In this document: positions 34,801-48,396 of the stretch, one piece after another
Position numbering within the stretch: the first letter of the stretch is position 1
Layout of the letters: each line of letters begins with the position of its first letter
DNA from: Mansonella perstans
Lineage: Eukaryota; Nematoda; Chromadorea; Rhabditida; Onchocercidae
Length of the DNA: 64,000 nt
Assembly (NCBI GenBank): GCA_037074765.1
Contig: JBAMDO010000049.1
Coordinates: 233,099-297,098, forward strand
Direction: 5' to 3'
The notes under the pieces: model-generated
What the model was told of the DNA's origin: nothing
The model's input: the letters and a program-made list of their open reading frames with translations, nothing else
Databases searched by the model: none
Position numbers and translations under genes: made by a program

Positions 34801-35416
34801 AAATTTAGACATTAATAAAGTAATTTTTAAATGAGAAGAATTTTAAAAGCTGTATCAGGGAAAATTAAGATTTGCCACGAGTTTGGGTGAAACTCAAAGC
34901 ATCCCCCAGCATAGGAAGCATCTTCTAAAACGACTGCAGAAGTAGTAACGAACTTTTAATGACTGGCAGACATAAAATTTGCGCTTTTATGCTTCGCAGT
35001 GAATCAGTAAGCATAGTCTGATTGATGAATGCATTCAAGCGATTCGGTTTTTTTTTTGAGAATTATTCAATTTCCATATTTCTTTATAAAAGGCTCAAAA
35101 AAAAGTATGAGTATAAAGAAATTGTTGTAAAGATAACGATAAAACTGGATTTCAAATGACCAGTTGTTTTATTTTATCCGAAGAACAAATTCATCAATGA
35201 TTTTAACAAATTTAACAATAAAAAATAATCCCTTGAAACATCTAATTTTGCGATACCGATAACCAAAAATTTCTTTTTCTAAAATCTGCAATTAAAATTT
35301 AAAAACCTAAAAAAAACTTTCGTTTAAATTGAGTTATCCAGATTTCGGTAATGTGAAAGCTATTTCAATGATATTGACAGTTCGGTAATTTTTTTTGCAA
35401 TGATTCATCTATCTTA
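31835..35416. repeat. Nested palindrome: arms 31,835-33,291 and 34,591-35,416
   Basis: The right arm is the reverse complement of the left arm but lacks an internal stretch of about 0.6 kb (the join is near 34,752). The spacer is 33,292-34,590. The same spacer and the same internal deletion reappear inverted at 55.7-56.9 kb, so this junction was copied as a block. Confidence 0.85.
34244..34546 (-). other. Conserved 100-codon ORF in repeat, copy 1
   Basis: It begins MPNLFVIYNNFYLMIKVNLV and ends in a Lys/Arg-rich tail. Near-identical frames lie at 48,094-48,396 (-) and 56,554-56,865 (+, 103 codons with a shifted end). A good acceptor (TTTATATTTCCAG) within it suggests it may really be intron plus exon. 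It is the longest ORF shared by the repeat copies. No domain is recognised. Confidence 0.25.
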
Positions 35417-35417
35417 A

Positions 35418-38400
35418 AATCGTGTTGGTATTTGACAAGAACTTAAGAAATAGTAAGAGATAACAGAAAGATAAGGCTTACACGCCGAATATGACGGTGA
35501 TTGTTATTTTTCAGTGAAATTATTCGGCTAATCAGAATAAATCATTCGATACTTTGTTGTTCCTTTGACGACAATTTGACATTGTAACAGACAGACAGAT
35601 AATTTTGCAATATCTTTATGAAACGGCCTATGATATACTAAAAGTTCTGAAACTCTGTGTATTTAAAAAAAATTTGCTAAACAATTTTCTCAAATATAAA
35701 TTAAACAAGTTTTATTAAGAAATCGAAAAACTATTCATGTCTACAGTAATACACATAACCCCCGATTGTTCTTTATAAATCTTCCTTGTTAATCTTTCTT
35801 ATCTCGTGGTCTAAATAAACGTATTCTTTTCTGATAGCGTTATTAACCTTTGATTCTTGATCTCTAATTATTAACCATACATTGATGATTTTAGAGATTA
35901 CCTATATTTTTGTTGTAAATGTAAATTGATACACCTGTAGCTTCTATGACCACTGTTACTTTTTGCATCACTTGAACTGTTTAAATCAGTGTGGTCAAAG
36001 TAGAACCGTAGCTCAACAGTTGCCAAGCCTATACTTTTTGTGTATTTTGATCAACATTTTGATATAAGTCAAAGTCAACCCCATAATTATTTAATATTGT
36101 AAATTTACACTTGAATAGTGCAATTTTTAAAAGAGACATCAGAAGCATTTTCTAAAACAACAGCAGAAGTAATAACAAACTTCAAATGGTTCGAGACATA
36201 AATACATGTGCGATGCGTTTTTTTTTTTTTATGTTGCGAATGATTCTGGAAATAAACTGTCCAATCTATAATTCCGCCTCATTAATTCATGAGATTTGTT
36301 TTTATAAAAGCATTTTTTGACTTTCGAGAGTCAAAATGTTTCGAAGAATTATCTTCGTTTGTTAAATTTGTTAAAATCATTCAAGAATTTATTAATATAA
36401 AGTAACAGTCATTTGAAATCCAGTTTCATCGCTACCTTCACACCATCTCCTTTACACATATCTTCTTCAACCCATTTCTTAGCTGTTTACAATGAAATGC
36501 GGAAAACAAACAGGTCTCAGAACAGGAAAAAAAAAAGGAAATAGTCGAAAAAAAACCGGAACAAGTTTTTTCGACATTTTAATTGAATAAATGATGTATT
36601 ACTCTATTATTCCAGAATCAGGATGACGAAAGAAAATGAAAATTGTGAAAAAAAATGATATTTTTATTTTACAAGGCTGTAAAACCAGCAAATAAAAACA
36701 TTTGTATCCTTTTGTCAAATCGTGCAGCGCTGAATTTTGGATTCTGAGCGAATGTTTTGACAATTTTACCTTTAATTTGAAGAGTTTTCCGCAACATTTA
36801 ATTTCATCGTAATCATTTTACGACAAAAGAGGAAAAGGAAAACAACAAAAGTAAGATAGATGAATATCATTGCAAAAAAATCACCGATTTATCAATATCA
36901 TTGAAAAATAATCACAGGTTTACCAATATCATTGAAATAGCTTTCACATTATCGAAATTTGGATAACTCAATTTAAAAAAATGTTTTTTTAAGATATGTT
37001 TTTAAATTTTAATTGCAGATTTTTGACAAAAGAAATTTTTGGTTATCGGTATCGCAAAATTAGGTGTTTCAAGGGACTATTTTTTATTGTTAAATTTGTT
37101 AAAATTATTGATGAATTTGTTCTCCTCATAAAATAAAACAACTGGTCATTTGAAATCCAGTTTTATCGTTATCTTTACAACAATTTCTTTATACTCATAC
37201 TTTTTTTTGAGCCTTTTATAACGAAATATGGAAATTAAATAATTCTCAAAAAAAAAAAAAACCGAATCCTTGAATGCGTCCATCAATCAGACTATGTTTA
37301 CTGATTCCACTGTGGAACTATAAAAGCGCAAATTTTATGTCTGCCAGTCATTAAAAGTTCGTTACTACTTCTGCAGTCGTTTTAGAAGATGCTTCCTATG
37401 TTAACGATGCTTTGAGTTTCACCCATACTTGTGGCAAATCTTAATTTTCTCTGATACAGCTTTTAAAATTTTTCTCATTTAAAAATTACTTTATTTATGT
37501 CTAAATTTATAATAGGTTTTGATTTACATTTACAACAAATACAAATACTCGCTTGTACGTAAAGATTAATAATGGTTTAGTTAATAAAAAATTTAATAGT
37601 GGTAATAGAAGTGAATACATCTATTGAATCCAGTAAATCTCTTTGTTCTCAATCCCATTCGAAAGAATTTTGCAAAATTCTTTTGCAAAATTACTTTTAT
37701 TAGTCGTTATTACTCTCTTATCATTTGTTAGTCCTACTTATTCATCAAATTAGTTCTTTGTTTAAACAATTATTTAGAATTTCTGAGGTAGTTTTAATTT
37801 GCCCACAAAGGAGCTTTCAGGCATTTCATCGTATTGAAACTTTGGATCAGGAGGTTATCTTATAATTTGCAATGAAGAGATATTAGGAGAATTTGATTTC
37901 AGTATAATTATTACTTGTGAAATGCTGTCGTCGAAGAAAAAATGATATCAGATATTATGATTTAAATTTAATCTCACTCAGTTCTATGAAAAAGTCTAGG
38001 TATTTTAAAAGATTATAAAATAAATTCTTCCAATTCCAATTTTAAATGATATTAATTTAGAAAATTTTTACATAAATATTATCACTCGAACTCTATATAC
38101 AAGTATCCGTGCTCAAGAATTCACTTCCTCGAATCTCAATTAGTCGAAAATTTAACAAACTAATTAATTTTGGTGAGCTCCACATTTCAGAATCGGCACG
38201 ACAACAATTTGCAATGTATTCGTTTTCAAATATGTTGAAGCTGACAATATATCTCGTCTTCTTGATCTATTGCAGCTCACAAGGGTTCCAAAGTGGAACT
38301 GCTAGTAGGTTTTAGAACTAATTCATTAAATGTTGAAAGCAGACTTTTAAACTAGAATAATCCAACCTAGTATCGCAGATGATTACGGAGCTATTGTGAT

Positions 38401-39522
38401 TACGACTTCAAGTTATAATGTGCCCTGTTTGTTTCCTAATACTATCAAGCTGAGCCCTGGTACAAATTATCCAACTTATAAGTTACGGGTCCATGCCTAA
38501 TAAACGACATAAGTCAAGCAGGAAATGAATCTTTAGATCATAAGCAATTGACAATGGCATCATTTAAGATTTAATAATTGATTAATTCAAGAATCTGATA
38601 ACTTTTACGAATTCTCCCGCTCACCTTTTTTAATTAGACACGAAATGAATTTGCATAATAAAATTACCAATATTATAGTTAGACCAAGAAAATAACGAAA
38701 AAAGATGGCGAAATATGAAGAAAGAATTGTGATATTCTTCTTGTGAAATATCATTAACATTGCGAAGTTATAAAATTAGCAAATAAAATTTTTTGTATAC
38801 TTTTGTGAGCATTGCTGAATTGGAGTGATCAAGTAAGACTATACTTCGGCATGTTTAACAGACTGCTTATTTTAGTGTTGCATACTGCATGTTGCAGATG
38901 CCATACATTGAAAAAAAAATAATTAGAAGATATTGTTGCCCAAACATTTACAGTTTGTTAGTGCTACCAATCCCTATTGGTCCCTTCTAACTCTTCCTAC
39001 ATTCTCCAAAACTGTCAAATTTATCAAATGATTACGGAGCTATTGTGATTACGACTTCAAGTTACAATGTGCCCTGTTTGTTTCCTAATACTATTAAGCT
39101 GAGCCCTAATACAAATTATCCAACTTATAAGTTATAGGTCCATGCCTAATAAACACGAAGTACAGTGCATTATGGGATTACTGTAATGCGATGATCTTAT
39201 AATTGATTCCTACATTAAAACAATATTGGAATGAGTTTAAATTTTTACAGTCAAACACAAATGAAGAGACGAAATTTCCTATAAAACGAAATTCCAAAGA
39301 GTTATATTTTTTATTCTTTAAAATCACAGATTTATTTTCATTCCAGCTAAAATTCTCAAAGTATGAATCACAACAGAATCGAATTTAGAATGTACTCTGA
39401 GTAAATTTGATTTGTTTCTAAATTATCTAAGCATTATTTTTCGCGATGAAATATTTCCTTTTTGAATTCTCTTCTATTAATGTGTTTATATTTCTTTTTT
39501 TTATTTTCTCAACTATGGCAAT
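35418..39522 (+). repeat. Amplicon unit, partial direct copy 1b
   Basis: This aligns with 30,378 to about 34,335, then stops abruptly at 39,522 after ACTATGGCA. It lacks the front of the unit (signal-peptide exon, foldback element). It contains an extra local duplication: about 39,025-39,150 repeats the GATTACGGAGCTATTGTGAT block also present at 38,380. Confidence 0.9.
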
Positions 39523-39523
39523 T

Positions 39524-40902
39524 AATTGATTAGCCATTGTTTCAGCAATAATCTCAGTATTTATACTAAGCTATATTAGAAATTTTAAATCAACAATTTG
39601 AACAGGAAAAATGAAAGCATTGGAAAAATTAATGATAACTTGATTATCTGATGCATTATTAAATTTGCTGTTTTCAACAATCTAGCAAAAGCAGGAAGAT
39701 AAAAAAGTTCCAAATTAATCGTTTCAAAAAGGTTATCAATAAAAGAAAAGCGAACATACTAAATTTTGTCAGAAATAAATTTAAAAACTATTTCAATTTT
39801 TTTAACATATCAAGATATCAGAGTTTTCCTGAAGGCTGTCTCGCTCCGTGGTTCCTGTGGTCCCGTTTCATCCCGCTCTACTGCTCACTTTAACTGTTTT
39901 GGTTTCTGTGGTCTTTGTCTCGGTATTTTCTGTTATCTTTTGAAGGACAGCAGATGATGTATGCAAGGTATACTTAATCATATTTTATAATCGATTGTGT
40001 TGATATCTAAACGGTAAAATGAAGCGGTAAAATGAAACATTAAATGTATTTAGGAAAAAATTAAAAAATGGAAAAAGTTAAACAAGGAATCAATTAATTA
40101 TATACTTTGACATATAAATTTAATTATTCCAATACCTTTGCTTACTTTTATTACCCAGTGCTTTTTTTAATTCAATGACCAACTTGTAACCTTATCAAGC
40201 TTGCTTTATTATTCATGGATCTCAGTAGAAGTTCTTTACGTTATGCGTATGATGTCGGATCCATTGTTTTAGCTTGATTTTAATTAGACCAAAAAGACCA
40301 TATTTTCGTATATCATTATCTTTGTTGTTGCAAATTGCTATAGCATTTGTTAAATGTCATAATTCAGTGCAACAAAATGTTGCATAAAATTTATCGATAA
40401 TAACACTCTTTATGAATTGTTGAAAATTTCTTATAATTGAATGAAAAATTGAGCAAAAAACAATCGAATTAAATAAAATTGAAATTAAAAAGGAGAAATT
40501 TTTAAATAACAAATGAATGCAAAAGTAAAATGTAAAAATGTTGCAAAAATGATTTAATGATTTTAGTGGCTAACTAACCCACCTTATTTAACATTTCAGT
40601 TAAGGCCTATCTGGAATGGGAAACTCAACCGAAAACATATGCTACTGCTAAAACGGCTCGAAATCTCAGCAAAAATATAAACTTTTCCTGTTCATGAAAA
40701 AAACAGGCATATAACATCACAGAACTTTTGTGATATCATTTTTTCATCGGATGCATTAGGTAATCAAGTTTTCATTAATTTCTCTAATATTTTCATTTTT
40801 TCTGTCAAACTATTGTTAATTTAGAATTTTTAATATAGCTTAGTGTAAATGTTGAAATTATTGCTGAAACAATAACCAATCAATTAGTCAATCGATTAAT
40901 TA
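39524..40902. mobile_element. Element with inverted terminal repeats of about 140 bp
   Basis: 39,524-39,657 and 40,747-40,902 are imperfect reverse complements; shared inner blocks include ATTGTTTCAGCAATAAT, ACTAAGCTATATTA and AACTTGATTA. The left boundary coincides with the point where the amplicon copy breaks off. The interior contains an exon-like stretch at 40,600-40,697 and a GC-richer patch at 39,820-39,960. The sequence after the right end does not resume the interrupted repeat, so this is not a simple insertion. It could be a non-autonomous DNA transposon or another palindromic module. Confidence 0.6.
40600..40697 (+). other. Exon-like frame inside the inverted-repeat element
   Basis: After a strong nematode acceptor (TTTAACATTTCAG), a 31-codon frame reads KAYLEWETQPKTYATAKTAR, then NLSKNINFSCS, to TGA at 40,695. 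The composition is protein-like and the patch is less AT-rich than its flanks. The likely partner exon would be upstream in the GC-richer 39,820-39,960 patch, but I could not join them with certainty. The product is not recognised. Confidence 0.35.
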
Positions 40903-41009
40903 AATAAGAAAAAGTCTACTACTTTCTTGCAGGCTGATACTGTAATCTATCACCTTTATTTATCATTTTTTTCCTAATAAAAAAAAAAAAAATTTTCAAC
41001 AGTTAATAA

Positions 41010-41752
41010 TGCAAATGTCATTTGTCGTAGTTGGAATGATCGAGTGAAACTATACGACTTGTTTAACAAATTTGTCCTTTTTAGTGTTGCAAACTGCATG
41101 TTGCAGAGCCACAAATGAGCTGTTTTCGGTAAGCAGAACTGACACTATGGGATTTTTATAGCGCTAAGGACCTGCTACAGCTAGCCCTAGAATGGACGGC
41201 GCTTAAGTGGGAGACATATATTTAAGCGTTCCATAGCTTATGCTATAAAAAATGCACAGGAAATATTGTTTCCTGAACTCTTTCGGTTCGCTATTTCCAG
41301 TCTCCTATCTCGTTGTGTGATAGGAAATCCATTCCGTTTCCATAGCATTTCGCTCCTCTAGCTCTTCCAATATCCTCTGCACTTTCAAGATACTGGAAAG
41401 GCTAAAATCTTCCGAATTGGTGACATATCCTAAAAATTAATCAAATTTGCCAAAGATCTATTAAGTACAGCGCATTATAATAATACGATGATCTTATAAC
41501 TGATTCTTATACTAAAACAACATTGGAATGACTTTTAAAATCTTATCAATGAAATAGAAATGAATCACTGTTTTAATGCTTGCAGTGAATTCATAACATT
41601 TAAAATTGGAACTGAAAGAATTTATTTTATGATCTTTTAAAATACCTAGACTTTTTCATAGAACTGAGCGAAATTAAATTTAAATCATAATATCTGATAT
41701 CATTTTTTCTTCGACGACAGCATTTCACAAGTAACAATTATACTGAAATCAA
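41010..41752. repeat. Mosaic of diverged amplicon fragments
   Basis: 41,010-41,120 is a diverged direct copy of about 38,810-38,905, and 41,420-41,530 is a diverged copy of about 33,945-34,050. The segment 41,590-41,752 is an inverted copy of 37,890-38,060 with few changes. Between the first two lies the unrelated GC-rich insert at 41,125-41,410. Confidence 0.8.
41125..41410 (-). other. GC-rich insert with possible minus-strand exon
   Basis: Base composition rises sharply compared with both sides. On the minus strand a good acceptor (TTTTAGCCTTTCCAG) precedes an open frame 41,392-41,291 reading YLESAEDIGRARGAKCYGNG then MDFLSHNEIGDWK and TAG. Another frame of the same strand is also open for about 29 codons (for example VQRILEELEERNAMETEW). 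I do not recognise either. It is probably a gene or transposon fragment captured in the repeat. Confidence 0.35.
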
Positions 41753-42437
41753 ATTCTGGTTATTTATATGACGGTTATTTATGGTTATTTATACGACGCA
41801 GATTTTTGGCTACATTGTTGATTAAGCAGGCTAGGAAATTAACATTTTCTTCTGGCTTGGACTAATGCGGAATGTTGATGCTTTTAAAAATGTTTGAATA
41901 TCAAGTCATCGTGTCACTGTGATAGCATATATACTAACAAAAAAATTAACGAATGTTATAAAATATTCATAATTTCCGTTCCAAATACTTCAATTTTTGT
42001 ATTTTTTACAATTTCAAATTAAAAAAAATGCTCCATCTATTCGTAATTGCTCATTTGATTAATTTCTAGAGATCAATCATTTATTCAGATGAACTTGAAA
42101 ATTTCAACCACTTGATACCAGCGAATATAGAATAACAACAAAATTTCATGTGCAGGAACTAAATGTTATCTTGTTTAATTTCGACAGTTTATGTAAAAAG
42201 TACCTCTATCAATTTTAACCAGTCAAATTAGGGAATATTGAGGGTTAGAGTTAGTAGATATAATAATTTCAGAGTAAATAACAACAAAATATTCAAACCA
42301 ATAAATTTTCAATAATCAGAATCTTTTATAAGCTATCTCCAGCAAACGTCTATGAACTACAAGTTGCTAAAAAATTTTTAATTATTACGGAATGATCCTT
42401 TTTCATGATTATTGCAATATAAGATTTAAAAGTTTAC

Positions 42438-42600
42438 CTTCGAAGGAAGAATCATCACTTTCCTTGACTTGCTTGAAATGTAGCTATTCAGGCAGTCTTC
42501 TTGTTCCTCCTTGCCCTCTTGATTGTGATACCGATAATTCTCTTCTGTGGTGGCTAACATAATAAATGAGCAGTAGAAAATATATTATGAATTTCATCAT
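42438..42600 (-). pseudogene. Secreted-peptide first exon, copy 2
   Basis: The start is the same as copy 1 (MMKFIIYFLLLIYYVS), but a single extra base in the GGGCAAGG region shifts the frame, which then ends at TAG about a dozen codons later. Further along the new frame would read KQVKESDDSSFEG up to the donor. The copy 1 and copy 2 middles are alike and differ from those of copies 3 and 4. Confidence 0.4.
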
Positions 42601-42931
42601 ATTTGAAATCCTCCTGCAATCTGTAATGATGGTTTTCGTAATCATGATGCAAGATTTTGCCTTATAAGGAAATTTACCTCTTAATCAAACAACAAAATTA
42701 GCTGTTTCACCGACCGATTAAGAGACAATTACACTTGAAAATTGTTTCAATCAAAACTTAACACATGAAACTAACAGTTCTTATGGCATTCTTCAAATCG
42801 AACAAACTCCAGGCATTTTGTTCAACAATGAAGAAGACATTGAAGGAATTGTCAGTGATTTAAAAGATAAAAATTCTGGTTCTTATACTTTGACAGCGGA
42901 ATCAATTAATATAAGAGATAGATTGTTCTGA
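42587..42931 (+). pseudogene. Opposing frame with two in-frame stops, copy 2
   Basis: It has the same 114-codon layout as copy 1, with both internal TAA codons retained. A few amino-acid changes occur in the polar part (for example NSGSYTLTAE for NCDSYTLTAE, and GIV for GII). The terminal TGA is at 42,929. Confidence 0.35.
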
Positions 42932-42992
42932 GACTAGTTTATTTTCCGTATTTCACAGCAAATAACAAAAATGGATTAAGACAGATTAATAA

Positions 42993-44132
42993 AAAGGAAC
43001 TGATGTAAATTATAACAATGAAACTAGATTTCATCTATCCAGTTATTTTTTGCTTTACAAAGATTTTATCAGCAGTCATTTTTAATTAATCAAAACTTTT
43101 TCGGATTTTTTAATATGAAATAAATGATCGCTTATTTCAGTAGAAAAATTTGAAAACTGTTAAAAATTGATGAAAATTTCGGTGAATAGTTCTATGCTAT
43201 TTTATTACAGAATTTGCTTTCTTTAATAATGCAATATTTATGAATGAATTCATTCATTCCAATGAATTCTAGCACATATATTAGACTAAGGTCGATAAAA
43301 TTGCATTAAGGTGAATTATGGCCAAAATGAATAAAAAATCTTTGTTTAAATATCTACTAATATTTAAGATCATAGCTAAATCTTTTGCTGTGTATGCTTG
43401 TCGTTGCTACAATAAAGGGGATGAGTCTTTCCTCGGTGCTGAATTTCCATTCCAGCGTACATACAGTACGATGTTCCATCGTCTCAAAATTTTCACTCCT
43501 CGAACACGAAGCCCTCTTTATTAATAAGTAATTTTGTCTTGCAAGATTTAAGTACAAAAGCTTTCTACGTACACAAATAATTTATCCATGCCAGCAAGGA
43601 AAACTATTCGAAAAAAAGAAATGAAGGTGTCGAAACATGACAACGTTGGGTGATGGGCGCCGACTATTCGTACCGGAATTGAACTCGGAGAGCGGACTCC
43701 ATCACTTTTAGAGCAACATCGGCAAGCATCCAGCAAAAGATTTAGCTATGATCTTAGACAACTGATAAATATTTAGGAAAAGATTTTTTATTCATTTTAG
43801 CCATTATTTTGCTTGATACTATTTTATCGATCTTAATCTTATGTGTATCCTAGAATTCATTAAGATGAGTGAATTTATTCATAAATACTGCTTTATTAAA
43901 AAAGCCAAATTCTGTAGCAAAATAGAATATAACTATTAATCAAAATTTTCTTCAATTTTAACAATTTCCAACTTTTTCGACCAGAATAAGTGATCATTTA
44001 TTTCATGTTGAAAAGAAAAAATTTTGATTTGTTAAAAATGATTGCTGACAGAATCTTTGCAAAGCAAAAATAACTGGATAGATGAAATCTAATTTCATTA
44101 CTATGGCTTACACAAGCTCCTTTTTTATCAAC
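42993..44132. mobile_element. Foldback element, copy 2
   Basis: This is copy 1 shifted by 13,942 bp, nearly identical in the loop and slightly changed in the arms. The 56-nt structured core is at 43,650-43,705 on the minus strand. Confidence 0.75.
43650..43705 (-). ncRNA. 56-nt structured element, copy 2
   Basis: Identical to copy 1: GTGATGG/CCATCAC closing stem and GTTCAATTC core. Confidence 0.4.
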
Positions 44133-47100
44133 AATCATTTTTAACTAATCAAAATTTTTTCGGATTTTTTTTTAGTATAGAATAAATTACTACATATTCC
44201 AGTCGGAAATTTTGAAAAGTATGAATTTGCGACTAACTGAAGAAAAGTTTGGTTAAAGTTCTATTCATTTCTGCAGATGTCATTTAAAGTCTTTTTCTAG
44301 ATATCAATTTGGCTTTCGAAATCGTGTTGATATTTGACAAGAACTTAAGAAATCGTAAAAGATGACAGAAAGATAAGGCTTACACGCCGAATATGACGGT
44401 GATTGTTATTTTTCAGTGAAATTATTCGGCTAATCAGAATAAATCATTCGATACTTTGTTGTTCCTTTGACGACAATTTGACATTGTAACAGACAGACAG
44501 ATAATTTTGCAATATCTTTATGAAACGGCCTATGATATACTAAAAGTTCTGAAACTCTGTGTATTTAAAAAAAATTTGCTAAACAATTTTCTCAAATATA
44601 AATTAAACAAGTTTTATTGAGAAATCGAAAAACTATTCATGTCTACAGTAATACACATAACCCCCGCTTGTTCTTTATAAATCTTCCTTGTTAATCTTTC
44701 TTATCTCGTGGTCTAAATAAACGTATTCTTTTCTGATACCGTTATTAACCTTTGATTCTTGATCTCTAATTATTAACCATACATTGATGATTTTAGAGAT
44801 TACCTATATTTTTGTTGTAAATGTAAATTGATACATCTGTAGCTTCTATGACCACTGTTACTTTTTGCATCACTTGAACTGCTTAAATCAGTGTGGTCAA
44901 AGTATAACCGTAGCTCAACAGTTGCCAAGCCTATACTTTTTGTGTATTTTGATCAACATTTTGATATAAGTCAAAGTCAACCCCATAATTATTTAATATT
45001 GTAAATTTACACTTGAATAGTGCAATTTTTAAAAGAGACATCAGAAGCATTTTCTAAAACAACAGCAGAAGTAATAACAAACTTCAAATGGTTCGAGACA
45101 TAAATACATGTGCGATGCGTTTTTTTTTTATATTGCGAATGATTCTGGAAATAAACTGTCCAATCTACAATTCCGCCTCATTAATTTATGAGATTTGTTT
45201 TTATAAAAGCATTTTTTTGACTTTCGAGAGTCAAAATGTTTCGAAGAATTATCTTCGTTTGTTAAATTTGTTATCAAGAATTTATTAATATAAAGTAACA
45301 GTCATTTGAAATCCAGTTTTATCGCTACCTTCACACCATCTCCTTTATACATATCTTCTTCAACCCATTTCTTAGCTGTTTACAATGAAATGCGGAAAAC
45401 AAACAGGTCTCAGAACAGGAAAAAAAAAGGAAATAGTCGAAAAAAAACCGGAACAAGTTTTTTCGATATTTTAATTGAATAAATGATGTATTACTCTATT
45501 ATTCCAGAATCAGGACGAAAGAAAATGAAAATTGTGAAGAAAAATGATATTTTTATTTTACAAGGCTGTAAAACCAGCAAATAAAAACATTTGTATCCTT
45601 TTGTCAAATCGTGCAGCGCTGAATTTTGGATTCTGAGCGAATGTTTTGACAATTTTACCTTAAATTTGAAGAGTTTTCCGCAACATTTAATTTCATCGTA
45701 ATCATTTCACGACAAAAGAGGAAAAGGAAAACAACAAAAGTAAGATAGAGGAATCACTGCAAAATAATCACAGATTTATCAATATCATTGAAATAGCTTT
45801 CACATTACCAAAATCTGGATAACTCAATTTAAACGAATGTTTTTTTTAGATATGCTTTTAAATTTTAATTACAGATTTTTGACAAAAGAAATCTTTGGTT
45901 ATCGGCATTGCAAAATTAGATGTTTCAAGGAACTATTCCTTATTGTTTTGTTCTTCGCATAAAATAAAACAACTGGTCACTTGAAATCCAGTTATACTTT
46001 TTTTTGAGCCTTTTATAAAGAAATATGGAAATTAAATAATTCTCAAAAAAAAAAAAAAAAAAAAAAAAACCGCTTGAATGCGTTCATCAATCAGACTATG
46101 TTTAGTGATTCCACTGTGGATGCATAAAAGCGCAAATTTTATGTCTGCCAGTCATTAAAAGTTGGTTACTACTTCTGCAGTCCTTTTAGAAGATGCTTCC
46201 TATGTTGAACGATGCTTTGAGTTTCACCCAAACTTGTGGCAAATCTTAATTTTCCCTGATACAGCTTTTAAAATTTTTCTCATTTAAAAATTACTTTATT
46301 TATATCTAAATTTATAATAGGTTTTGATTTACATTCACAACAAATACAGATACTCGCTTGTACGTAAAGATTAATAATGGTTTAGTTAATAAAAAATTTA
46401 ATAGTGGTAATAGAAGTGAATACATCTATTGAATCCAGTAAATCTCTTTGTTCTCAATCCCATTCGAAAGAATTTTGCAAAATAATTCGTTATCACTCTC
46501 TTACCATTTATTAGTCCTACTTATTCATCAAATTAGTTCTTTGTTTAAACAATTATTTAGAATTTCTGAGGTAGTTTTAATTTGCCGAGAAAGGAGCTTT
46601 CAGGCATTTCATCGTATTGAAACTTTGGATCAGGAGGTTATCTTATAATTTGCAATGAAGAGATATTAGAAGAGAGAATTTAATTCCAGTATAATTATTA
46701 CTTGTGAAATGCTGTCGTCGAAGAAAAAATGATATCAGATATTATGATTTAAATTTAATTTCACTCAGTTCTATGAAAAAGTCTGGGTATTCTAAAAGAT
46801 CATAAAATAAATTCTTCCAATTCCAATTTTAAATGATATGAATTTAGAAAATTTTTACATAAATATTATCACTCGAACTCCATGCACAAGTATCCGTGCT
46901 CAAGAATTCACTTCCTCGAATCTCAATTAGTCGAAAATTTAACAAATTAATTAATTTTGGTGAGGTCCACATTTCAGAATCGGCACGACAACAATTTGCA
47001 ATATATTCGTTTTCAAATATGTTCAAGCTGACAATATATCTCGTCTTCTTGATCTATTGCAACCGACAATTGTTCCAAGTTGGAATTGATAGTAGGTTTT

Positions 47101-48093
47101 AGAACTAATTCATCAAATGTTGAAAGCAGACTTTTAAACTAGAATAATCCAACCTAGTATTGCAGATGATTACGGAGCTATTGTGATTACGACTTCAAGT
47201 TATAATGTGCCCTGTTTGTTTCCTAATTCTATTAAGCTGAACCCGGGCACAAATTATCCAACTTATAAGTTACGGGTCCATGCCCAATAAACGACATAGG
47301 CCAAGCAGGAAATGAATCTTTAGATCATAAGCAACTGACAATGGCATCATTTAAGATTTAATAATTGATTAATTCAAGAATCTGATAACTTTTACGAATT
47401 CACCCGCTCACCTTTTTTAATTAGACACGAAATGAATTTGCATAAATAAAATTACCAATATTGCAGCTGTTGGAAGAAAATAACGAAAAAAGATGGCGAA
47501 ATATGAAGAAAGAATTATGATATTCTTCTTGTGAAATATCATTAACATTGCGAAGTTATAAAATTAGCAAATAAAATTTTTTGCATACTTTTGTGAGCAT
47601 TGCTGAATTGACTGAATTGGAGTGACCAAGTAAGACTATACTTTAGCATGTTTAACAGACTGCTTATTTTAGTGTCGCATACTGCATGTTGCAGATGCCA
47701 TACATTGAAAAAAAAAATTAGAAGATATTGTTGCCCAAACATTTACAGTTTGTTAGTGTTACCAATCCCTTTGGTCCCTTCTACTCTTCCAACTCTTTCG
47801 AATTAATGTAAATTTTCCAAAACTATCAAATTTGTCAAAATATCCACGAAGTACAGCGCATGATACTGTAATGCGATGATCTTATAATTGATTCCTACAT
47901 TAAAACAATCAAACAACACAAATGAAGAGACGAAATTTCCCATAGAATGAAATCTCAAAGAATTATATTTTTTATTCTTTAAAATCACAGATTTATTTCC
48001 ATCCCAGCTAAAATTCTCAAAGTTTGAATCACAACAGAATCGAATTTAGAATGTACTCTGAGCAAATTTGGTTTGTTTTAGATTATCTAAGCA

Positions 48094-48396
48094 TTATTTT
48101 TCGCGGTGAATTATTTCCTTTTTGAATTCTCTTCTATTAATGTGTTTATATTCCTTTTTTTTTATTTTCTCAACTATGGCAAATTTCCTAAGTAGACAAA
48201 AATGTTGTTGTAATCGTGTTTTTATTGCAGTTTTGTTCACTCTAAAAATAAATTTTCGTTTGTCGAAATAAAAAAAATGAAACAAAAATGTAGGATTAAT
48301 GTAGTTGTTGCATTTGATTGAAATTTGGAAATATAAAACCAGATTCACTTTAATCATTAAGTAAAAGTTATTATATATCACAAATAAATTAGGCAT
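48094..48396 (-). other. Conserved 100-codon ORF in repeat, copy 2
   Basis: Same frame and length as 34,244-34,546, with a few substitutions (NNYINP for SNYINP, FAIVEK for FAIAEK). No recognised domain. Confidence 0.25.
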
